Shown: one piece after another, positions 1 through 4,772 of the stretch
Numbering within the stretch: position 1 is the stretch's first letter
How the letters are laid out: every line of letters begins with the position of its first letter
Assembly: GCA_947456995.1 (NCBI GenBank)
Contig: CANGVB010000231.1
Location: 1-6,262 of the forward strand
Direction: 5' to 3'
From: Bryobacteraceae bacterium
GTDB taxonomy: Bacteria > Acidobacteriota > Terriglobia > Bryobacterales > Bryobacteraceae
DNA length: 6,262 nucleotides
Program-made: the position numbers and the translations under genes
Notes under the pieces: generated by a model
The model's database searches: none
Told to the model about the DNA's origin: nothing
What the model saw: the letters and a program-made list of their open reading frames with translations, nothing else

Positions 1-538
1 GCCCATAAGCAATCATCTGCTCGGAGTTGTCGACGGCGATCACACGCTCGGCCCCCTGGGCCAACAGCAACGACAGCGTGCCCTCACCAGCACCAATATC
101 AACAATGCGCATGGGCGGCAACAGCTTCAGCAACATATCGGCAAGCGCCTTCCAGGACCTTCCCGGCACATAATGCCGTCCGAATCGCCCGGCAAGCTCG
201 TCAAAATACGCGCGAACCCGGTCTTTACGCTTCTTCAGCGTCAGGCTCAGGCCGCTGTCATCGTCCAAAGATTCGCTAATTTCCTGCGAGGTTTGTTCGA
301 TAAGGTGAGTTACCGTTACATCGCCCGTATACCTGTAGAGATGCTTTTGGCCGCTCTTACGCAAGTCCACCAGGTTGGCTTGCTTGAGCTGCGCAAGAGA
401 CATGGAAATTCTGCTTTGCCCCATGCCAAGAATTTCCTGCAACTCTGCCACGCTCAATTCCTCTTGCATCAGCAATCGAAGAATCCGGAGTCGAGACTCG
501 TCGCCGAGCAATTTGAGACTTTTCAGAAGGGCGGCCAT
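1..538 (-). CDS. ArsR-family regulator fused to SAM-dependent methyltransferase domain (SahR-like), C-terminus cut by window edge
   Basis: The 179 visible residues start at the ATG at 538-536. Residues about 6-75 form an ArsR-type winged helix: LGDESRLRILRLL, then a helix-turn-helix with the recognition helix around 41-53 (QSRISMSLAQLKQ), then a basic wing ending in KHLYRY near 65-70. The ArsR metal-binding motif ELCVC is replaced by ELSVAEL (28-33), so both cysteines are missing and metal sensing is unlikely. A basic linker (about 101-140) leads into a class I methyltransferase fold: motif I VDIGAGEGTLS (146-156) and a motif II acid in VIAVDNSEQM (D170). The rest is outside the window. Fusions of this type include SahR, described in Proteobacteria as an SAH-responsive repressor of ahcY and methionine-cycle genes. 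Here it lies 63 bp from, and divergent to, ahcY. I infer that it binds SAH or SAM and represses ahcY. It could instead be an active methyltransferase. No Shine-Dalgarno sequence is visible before the ATG. Confidence 0.88.
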   Translation of the reverse strand, partial: MAALLKSLKLLGDESRLRILRLLMQEELSVAELQEILGMGQSRISMSLAQLKQANLVDLRKSGQKHLYRYTGDVTVTHLIEQTSQEISESLDDDSGLSLTLKKRKDRVRAYFDELAGRFGRHYVPGRSWKALADMLLKLLPPMRIVDIGAGEGTLSLLLAQGAERVIAVDNSEQMIAYG

Positions 539-556
539 GGGCAGTAAAAAGAGTGT

Positions 557-572
557 ATCAATAAATCATGAT
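557..572. promoter_or_regulatory. Candidate operator, inverted repeat ATCA-N8-TGAT with nested ATCATGAT
   Basis: In the regulator/ahcY gap, ATCA at 557-560 faces TGAT at 569-572. The right half is itself a perfect 8-bp palindrome, ATCATGAT (565-572). A dyad of this size suits an ArsR-type dimer, and its place between two divergent starts would let one protein control both genes. This is inference: I cannot compare it with a measured SahR motif, and dyads of this length in AT-rich gaps can occur by chance. Confidence 0.4.
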
Positions 573-576
573 GAGT

Positions 577-587
577 ACAAAATTTGT
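577..587. promoter_or_regulatory. Candidate second operator, inverted repeat ACAAA-A-TTTGT
   Basis: A perfect dyad with 5-bp arms around one central base ends at T587, the first base of the extended -10 element of the ahcY promoter. A protein bound here would cover the region just upstream of the -10 and block RNA polymerase. It differs in sequence from the 557-572 dyad, so the two are unlikely both to be sites for the same protein. Confidence 0.3.
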
Positions 588-595
588 GTTATGCT
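587..595 (+). promoter_or_regulatory. Probable extended -10 promoter of ahcY (TGtTATGCT), predicting a leaderless mRNA
   Basis: TG at 587-588, one base, then TATGCT at 590-595 matches the extended -10 pattern TGnTAnnnT with the key T, A and final T in place. No TTGACA-like box lies 16-18 bp upstream, which fits an extended -10 promoter. The expected transcription start, about seven bases after the hexamer, coincides with A602 of the ahcY start codon. No Shine-Dalgarno sequence precedes the ATG, which agrees with a leaderless message. Prediction only. Confidence 0.45.
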
Positions 596-601
596 CGAAT
601 C

Positions 602-2029
602 ATGTCTGCAACCGCAACCAAAATTGCGACCGAATATAAGGTCGCTGACCTCGGCTTAGCCGAGTGGGGCCGCAAAGAAATTTCCATCGCCGAGCACGAA
701 ATGCCCGGTTTGATGTCTATCCGTGGCAAGTACGCCAAAGAGAAGCCGCTGGCTGGTGTTCGCATCACCGGTTCGCTGCACATGACCATTCAGACCGCCG
801 TCCTCATTGAGACGATGGTGGATCTGGGTGCCGACGTTCGCTGGGCGAGCTGCAATATTTTCTCGACGCAGGATCACGCTGCAGCGGCCATTGCCGCCGC
901 CGGCGTTCCCGTTTTCGCCTGGAAGGGTGAAACCCTCGAAGAATATTGGGATTGCACCCTCAAAGCAGTTGACCACGGCAAGGGCAATGGCCCTCAGCTT
1001 GTGATCGACGACGGCGGCGACGTTACGCTGCTCATCCACAAGGGCTATGAACTCGAAAACGGTTCGGATTGGGTAAACACTCCTTCCGGCTCGCACGAAG
1101 AGAAAGTCATCAAGGACCTGCTCAAGAAGGTCTACGCCGAAAACAAGAATTTCTGGCATCCGATTGTTGCCGAGTGGAAGGGTGTCAGCGAAGAGACCAC
1201 CACCGGCGTCCATCGCCTGTACAAGATGTTGAACGACGGAAAGCTGCTCGTGCCCGCAATCAACGTCAACGACTCAGTAACCAAGTCCAAGTTTGATAAC
1301 CTCTACGGCTGCCGCGAGAGCCTGGCCGACGGCATCAAGCGTGCCACCGACGTCATGCTGGCTGGCAAGGTAGCCGTTGTTTGCGGCTATGGCGACGTAG
1401 GTAAGGGTTCGGCACATTCACTCCGTGGCATGGGCTCACGCGTGATCGTAACCGAGATCGACCCGATCAACGCTCTGCAAGCCGCAATGGAAGGTTTCCA
1501 GGTCACCACGATCGAAGAGACCATGGGCATCGGTGATATCTATGTCACCACCACCGGCAACGTAGACGTCATCACCCTCGAGCACATGCGTCACATGAAG
1601 GATCAGGCTATCGTCTGCAACATCGGCCACTTCGACAACGAAATCCAGGTCGACAAGCTGAACGTAGAGCCTGGCGTGGAACGCCTCAACATCAAGCCGC
1701 AGGTAGACAAGTACACCTTCCCCACCGGCAACAGCATTTACATGCTGGCTGAAGGCCGCCTGGTCAACCTGGGTTGCGCAACCGGCCACCCCAGCTTCGT
1801 GATGTCCAACAGCTTCGCCAACCAGACCCTTGCACAGCTCGATCTGTGGAAGAAGAAGGACGAGTACGCAGTCGGCGTCTACATCCTGCCCAAGCACCTC
1901 GACGAAGAAGTGGCCCGCCTGCACCTCGAGAAGATCGGTGTCAAGCTCACCACCCTCACCCCAGCCCAGGCCGAATACATCGGCGTGGCAGTGGATGGTC
2001 CCTACAAGTCAGATCACTATCGCTACTAA
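602..2029 (+). CDS. ahcY: S-adenosylhomocysteine hydrolase (adenosylhomocysteinase)
   Basis: This 475-residue cytosolic NAD-dependent enzyme reversibly splits S-adenosylhomocysteine into adenosine and homocysteine, relieving product inhibition of methyltransferases. Substrate-site residues known from the family are present: H60 (GSLHMT), D137 in IDDGGD, E198 in SEETTTGVH, and K228, D232 and N233 in [15 protein letters not shown]. The Rossmann dinucleotide motif is [10 protein letters not shown] (261-270). H343 (NIGHFDNE), H396 ([12 protein letters not shown]) and the C-terminal KSDHYRY, with K469 and Y473 that contact NAD of the neighbouring subunit, are all intact. The roughly 40-residue insertion around 148-190 marks the long bacterial/plant form. 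ATG 602 is chosen because MSATA... leads into the conserved [20 protein letters not shown] at 584 would add six residues that do not resemble the family. No ribosome binding site is visible. Single-gene transcript ending at the terminator at 2059-2089. Confidence 0.98.
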   Translation: MSATATKIATEYKVADLGLAEWGRKEISIAEHEMPGLMSIRGKYAKEKPLAGVRITGSLHMTIQTAVLIETMVDLGADVRWASCNIFSTQDHAAAAIAAAGVPVFAWKGETLEEYWDCTLKAVDHGKGNGPQLVIDDGGDVTLLIHKGYELENGSDWVNTPSGSHEEKVIKDLLKKVYAENKNFWHPIVAEWKGVSEETTTGVHRLYKMLNDGKLLVPAINVNDSVTKSKFDNLYGCRESLADGIKRATDVMLAGKVAVVCGYGDVGKGSAHSLRGMGSRVIVTEIDPINALQAAMEGFQVTTIEETMGIGDIYVTTTGNVDVITLEHMRHMKDQAIVCNIGHFDNEIQVDKLNVEPGVERLNIKPQVDKYTFPTGNSIYMLAEGRLVNLGCATGHPSFVMSNSFANQTLAQLDLWKKKDEYAVGVYILPKHLDEEVARLHLEKIGVKLTTLTPAQAEYIGVAVDGPYKSDHYRY

Positions 2030-2037
2030 GCGATAGT
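2016..2037 (+). other. Perfect 8-bp hairpin enclosing the ahcY stop codon
   Basis: ACTATCGC (2016-2023) pairs fully with GCGATAGT (2030-2037), leaving the six-base loop TACTAA, made of the last tyrosine codon and the stop codon. No T-run follows, so it is not an intrinsic terminator by itself. It lies 21 bp before the terminator stem and could act as a 3'-end stability element. The left arm is constrained by the conserved HYRY C-terminus; the right arm is non-coding and free to vary. Confidence 0.5.
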
Positions 2038-2058
2038 CACAAGTAGCAACTCTCGAAA

Positions 2059-2089
2059 GAGCCGGTCTTCGGACCGGCTCATTTTTTTT
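2059..2089 (+). terminator. Rho-independent terminator of ahcY, overlapping the convergent gene's stop codon
   Basis: GAGCCGGTC (2059-2067) pairs perfectly over 9 bp with GACCGGCTC (2072-2080) around a TTCG tetraloop closed by C-G, an exceptionally stable loop. It is followed by A and eight T residues (2082-2089). On the minus strand the same stem directly follows the TPR gene, whose TGA (2081-2079) overlaps the stem edge, but only a short TCTTTC tract follows there. It is therefore strong for ahcY and at most weak for the convergent transcript. Confidence 0.93.
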
Positions 2090-3263
2090 GTGGATTCATC
2101 AACGCCTTGAGCTGGCGGTAGGCAGCCTCTTCATAGTCCAGCTTGAGCCGCTCGCTTCCAAAGAGCTCTTCGCGGGTGGGGACACCGCTTTGCGGACGCA
2201 GGCAACGCCCCAGCAATTTGGTGGCTTCCTGATCCCCAGGGTCACGATCAAGCGCACTGCGGAATTGATCTGCCGCTTCGGCAAATGCTCCCCGTAGCAG
2301 CAACGCCACCCCAAGATTGAAATGATAAGTCGGGTCTTTGTCATCACCCTCAAGGGCGCGGCGAATGTTCTCCAGTGCTTCCGGCATGTTGAGCCTCAAC
2401 TGGGTAACCCCAAGATTGTTGAGCACTTCACTGAGTGGGACATCCTTGCTCACGCGCAGGAAAGCAGCTTCAGACGCCTTAAAGTCTTTCAAACGAAAAC
2501 GCACCAGACCCAGCAGAAAGTTTGCCTCTCGAAAATGAGGATCCCAACTTTGAACCTTCTCCAGTTGAAGCCCCGCACTGCTGAGGTTATCCCGGCGAAA
2601 GAGCAAACGCCCGTATTGAAAGGCAGCCTGCGAATAACGTGCGTCGAGCTTCAGAGCTTGCTGGAAAAACCGCTCCTGCATCTCAGGTGAACTTGCCAGC
2701 AAGCCGCGAACATAGTTCTCAACGGCATCCACCCGGATATTCGTGCGTGCCTGACGGAATTGTTCTTCACTCGGCGCCGCCTTTGGCGCAGAACTCTTCA
2801 AGACCTGCCACGCCAGATGCGACTGCAGAGAGGCGAGATCTTCGAGCGGTCCAGATTCGGTGAATCGCCCACCCCGGCGCAGGTCTCGAACATTGACAGA
2901 CTCAGCAACGATCTTGAGAGTGCCCATTGCCGCAGGGTCCGATCCAGGAACTAATTCGTAAGATCCGAAGACGAGGTGATCGGCATCAAGAGCCTCAGCC
3001 AACTTGAGCATACTCGCGCGAGTCCACGGACTGTTGGTACGAAGGGCCAGGCGATTTTCGCCTTCCTTGCGATCTTCACGATCAACAACCAGAAGATCCT
3101 GGCGCACCAAAGCTTCCGAAATCGACTCGGCGGCAGATTCACCAATCCAGTCGAGCGTGGTCTTGGCCGTCTGATTAAACAGCGGCACCACCAGCCAGGT
3201 GTCGGCAGAGGCAGTAAACGAAAATGCGGCCGTAAGAAATAAAAAGGCCGATATGCGGCGCAT
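2079..3263 (-). CDS. Exported TPR-repeat protein with CsgG/TolB-like N-terminal domain, function unknown
   Basis: The product has 394 residues. The N-terminus MRRISAFLFLTAAFSFTASA looks like a Sec signal peptide with cleavage after ASA (20), giving a periplasmic or secreted protein; there is no lipobox cysteine. Residues about 22-155 (WLVVPLFNQTAK, GESAAESISEAL, ADHLVFGSYEL) resemble the alpha/beta domain of CsgG, FlgO and TolB-N type envelope proteins, a similarity judged by eye. Residues about 178-344 contain roughly five TPR units with typical spacing, for example HFNLGVALLLRGAFAEAADQF (tyrosine before it omitted), ending in a helical tail. The start at 3263 is chosen because it begins the signal peptide; the frame stays open to 3443 but there it runs through the neighbouring gene. 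No clear Shine-Dalgarno sequence precedes it. It starts 55 bp after the 111-residue secreted protein gene, and I see no terminator between them, so cotranscription is plausible. Partners are unknown. Confidence 0.85.
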   Translation of the reverse strand: MRRISAFLFLTAAFSFTASADTWLVVPLFNQTAKTTLDWIGESAAESISEALVRQDLLVVDREDRKEGENRLALRTNSPWTRASMLKLAEALDADHLVFGSYELVPGSDPAAMGTLKIVAESVNVRDLRRGGRFTESGPLEDLASLQSHLAWQVLKSSAPKAAPSEEQFRQARTNIRVDAVENYVRGLLASSPEMQERFFQQALKLDARYSQAAFQYGRLLFRRDNLSSAGLQLEKVQSWDPHFREANFLLGLVRFRLKDFKASEAAFLRVSKDVPLSEVLNNLGVTQLRLNMPEALENIRRALEGDDKDPTYHFNLGVALLLRGAFAEAADQFRSALDRDPGDQEATKLLGRCLRPQSGVPTREELFGSERLKLDYEEAAYRQLKALMNPQKK

Positions 3264-3318
3264 CGCTATCAGCGTAGCATTGCGCGCATACCGGCCAGTT
3301 CTTTCGGAGGGAAGAAGC
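3264..3318 (-). other. Short gap between the two secreted-protein genes
   Basis: These 55 bp hold no T-run hairpin and no convincing promoter. The only pairing I see is a 4-bp GCTA/TAGC stem just before the TPR start. This fits read-through from the upstream small gene, that is, a two-gene operon. Confidence 0.4.
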
Positions 3319-3654
3319 TTAGAGCCCGCTCTGGGTTGCACCCAGGACCAGCTTGCGGTTGGTGCCACCGAGGCGGATTTCCTGAACCTTATACTTGCCA
3401 TCGGCATTGGCATAGCGGATCGAGGTAGAACCGAACTTGGCATCAGCCTGTTCGGTCTTCACGCTGGCTTCCACCTTCTGTTTGCCTTTGGAGATGACGA
3501 GCTTGTCGCCATCAAGTTCCATGCGGTAGTCTCCGGGAGCCAGTTCGGTCCCGTTGACAAAGGAAGGCTGAAAGAGCGTGAGATTGTGCTTTTCGGCGGC
3601 GCTTACCACCATCAGTGCGGCGGCAGCAAAGCTGAGAATGAATTTCTTGGTCAT
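3319..3654 (-). CDS. Small secreted lysine-rich protein of unknown function
   Basis: This 111-residue protein begins MTKKFILSFAAAALMVVSAA, a clear Sec signal peptide with likely cleavage near residue 19 or 20. The mature part of about 91 residues is lysine-rich and made of short alternating segments that suggest an all-beta fold: NGTELAPGDYRMEL (34-47), KLVISKGKQKVEASVK (51-66), then SIRYANADGKYKVQEIRLGG (78-97) and a final KLVLG strand. It has no cysteines. I recognise the pattern NGTEL-PGDY-EL-GDK from small acidobacterial secreted proteins annotated only as hypothetical; this is recall, not a search. The start is supported by TAGGAG at 3671-3666, 11 bases upstream. It is followed 55 bp later by the TPR protein gene on the same strand. 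No function can be assigned. Confidence 0.85.
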   Translation of the reverse strand: MTKKFILSFAAAALMVVSAAEKHNLTLFQPSFVNGTELAPGDYRMELDGDKLVISKGKQKVEASVKTEQADAKFGSTSIRYANADGKYKVQEIRLGGTNRKLVLGATQSGL

Positions 3655-3665
3655 TGTTTTGTTAA

Positions 3666-3671
3666 CTCCTA
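3666..3671 (-). promoter_or_regulatory. Ribosome binding site of the 111-residue secreted protein gene
   Basis: On the minus strand TAGGAG lies 11 bases before the ATG at 3654. It is the only clean Shine-Dalgarno sequence in the left two-thirds of the window and supports this start. Confidence 0.7.
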
Positions 3672-3724
3672 AATCTGATCTGTCCCCAGGTCATTGGTAT
3701 CGTCAAGCCGACTTTAGTAGTTGT

Positions 3725-3739
3725 CGTTACTTGCGTTAC
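3725..3739. repeat. Two direct copies of CGTTAC, 9-bp period, in the miaA downstream gap
   Basis: CGTTAC occurs at 3725-3730 and 3734-3739 (GTAACG twice on the minus strand) inside the 146-bp gap between miaA and the small secreted protein gene. The gap probably carries the promoter of the small gene, so the repeat could be a regulator site. I could not identify a convincing -35/-10 pair nearby. With only two short copies, chance is a fair explanation. Confidence 0.25.
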
Positions 3740-3787
3740 ACACCTAGAAGTACGAAGGCCAAATGAATTCGTTCCGTCAATGAGAAG

Positions 3788-3804
3788 AAAAATTGATGGC
3801 TCAA
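3788..3804 (-). terminator. Weak candidate terminator after miaA
   Basis: On the minus strand a 4-bp TTGA/TCAA stem with loop GCCA (3804-3793), overlapping the miaA stop codon, is followed by TTTTT then CTTCTC. The stem is too short for confident intrinsic termination. If it works, it would separate miaA from the downstream secreted-protein genes. Confidence 0.2.
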
Positions 3805-4736
3805 CCAAGAAATTTGTTTAAGTGGGATTCAGCCAGGGACTGAACGGCAATGTCCTCGCCAAACCCATCCAGCCAGACCACCTCGGCATCGCGGCGAAAC
3901 CAGGTCATTTGGCGTTTTGCGTATTGCGCAGTGCGCAACGCGGTATCGGCAATGGCCTCGGCTTCGCGGCATTTGCCCTCAAGCAGAGCCTGTGCCTGCC
4001 GATAACCGACAGATTCCATTGCCTTTGCCTCCGGGCCATAGCCTTTCTCGCGCAGCCCGCGCACCTCGGCTACCAAACCCTGCTCGAACATCAGCTGCGA
4101 TCGATAGTCGATTCGCTTTCTCAATTCAGCGCGAACCGGATTCAGACCAAGCTTCAGAATTCGAAATCCTTCGAGTCGATTTCTTTCCTTTCGATGAGCC
4201 ATAACCAGCGGCTGTCTCTCGACAAGAATCACTTCCAGCGCTCGAATCAGCTTATTCACGTCATTTTCATGAATCCGTAACGCGCTGTCGGAATCCCAGC
4301 AACTAAGAATTCGATGTAGACTTCCAGCACGCCTGGCTTCAAGCCGGTTCAGCCGGTCTCGAATTTCATCAGATCGCTGCGGCCCCGGAAAGAGGCCCTC
4401 GAGAAGTGCTTTGAGGTAGAAACCGGCCCCGCCGGTGACGATAGGTATTTTATGGCGTGTGGAAATTTCGTTCAGGACAGTCCGGCCAACGCGAGAGTAT
4501 TCTCCGGCAGTAAAAACCTGATCGGGGTTACGTACGTCAAACAGGAAGTGAGGAAGCGATTGTCTTTCAGCCAAACTTGGCTTTGCGGTGCCAATATCCA
4601 TGCCGCGGTAGATTTGCAGCGAGTCGCAATTGACGATTTCGCCTTCAAATCGGGTTGCGAGATGGAGCGCCAAAGCGGACTTGCCGCTGGCGGTGGGGCC
4701 AACGATGACCAGGAGCGGGGATATACTGTTAGACAA
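3801..4736 (-). CDS. miaA: tRNA dimethylallyltransferase (tRNA isopentenyltransferase)
   Basis: This 311-residue cytosolic enzyme transfers the dimethylallyl group of DMAPP to N6 of A37 in tRNAs that read codons beginning with U, the first step towards ms2i6A. Family marks, in order: P-loop GPTASGKS (13-20), DSLQIYRGMDIGTAKP (38-53), TGGAGFYLKALLEG (101-114; most members have GGTGLY), HENDVNKLIRALE (156-168), MFEQGLVAEV (216-225), ESVGYRQ (241-247) and YAKRQMTWFRRD (272-283). The usual PHHLID is PHFLFD here. Length is normal for bacterial MiaA. The start is TTG at 4736: no ATG or GTG exists in frame between the upstream stop at 4769-4767 and the P-loop, and GGAGG lies 11 bases before it. It is divergent from a TPR gene with 36 bp between starts. 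hfq, the familiar neighbour in Proteobacteria, is not next to it. Confidence 0.97.
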   Translation of the reverse strand: MSNSISPLLVIVGPTASGKSALALHLATRFEGEIVNCDSLQIYRGMDIGTAKPSLAERQSLPHFLFDVRNPDQVFTAGEYSRVGRTVLNEISTRHKIPIVTGGAGFYLKALLEGLFPGPQRSDEIRDRLNRLEARRAGSLHRILSCWDSDSALRIHENDVNKLIRALEVILVERQPLVMAHRKERNRLEGFRILKLGLNPVRAELRKRIDYRSQLMFEQGLVAEVRGLREKGYGPEAKAMESVGYRQAQALLEGKCREAEAIADTALRTAQYAKRQMTWFRRDAEVVWLDGFGEDIAVQSLAESHLNKFLG

Positions 4737-4747
4737 ATCGGGGAGCG

Positions 4748-4752
4748 CCTCC
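4748..4752 (-). promoter_or_regulatory. Ribosome binding site of miaA, deciding the TTG start
   Basis: On the minus strand GGAGG (4752-4748) lies 11 bases before the TTG at 4736. With no in-frame ATG or GTG before the P-loop, this site fixes the unusual start. Confidence 0.6.
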
Positions 4753-4755
4753 AGC

Positions 4756-4761
4756 GAAGGA
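4756..4761 (+). promoter_or_regulatory. Ribosome binding site of the large TPR gene
   Basis: GAAGGA ends 11 bases before the ATG at 4773 and supports that start. It is only 3 bp from the miaA site on the other strand, so the 36-bp gap is filled by two ribosome binding sites and both promoters must lie in, or upstream across, the opposite gene's 5' end. Confidence 0.55.
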
Positions 4762-4772
4762 CCAGTTCAAAA

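Noticed and set aside
173..547. Plus-strand open frame opposite the ArsR/methyltransferase gene
   Set aside because: The minus strand encodes a clear winged helix plus SAM motif here; the plus-strand product shows no family features.
539..601. SAH or SAM riboswitch upstream of ahcY
   Set aside because: The gap is only 63 bp, the probable transcript start is at the ATG, and no multi-stem aptamer layout is present. Control by the adjacent regulator is the simpler reading.
656..1213. Long open frame antisense to ahcY (also one at 1436-1924)
   Set aside because: ahcY is conserved through these stretches, and the antisense products have no recognisable domains. They are mirror frames caused by the codon use of a well-expressed GC-rich gene.
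3264..3443. 60-residue N-terminal extension of the 394-residue TPR protein
   Set aside because: It would overlap the C-terminal half of the small secreted protein gene and bury the signal peptide that begins at 3263.
3199..3672. Plus-strand open frame of 157 codons across the small secreted gene and the TPR gene start
   Set aside because: It spans two genes and their gap on the other strand, and it has no motif and no ribosome binding site. The minus-strand genes have signal peptides, and one has a good ribosome binding site.
3660..3783. Standard sigma70 promoter using TTGACG boxes on the minus strand
   Set aside because: No TATAAT-like hexamer sits 16-18 bp downstream of either box, so I could not support a promoter call.
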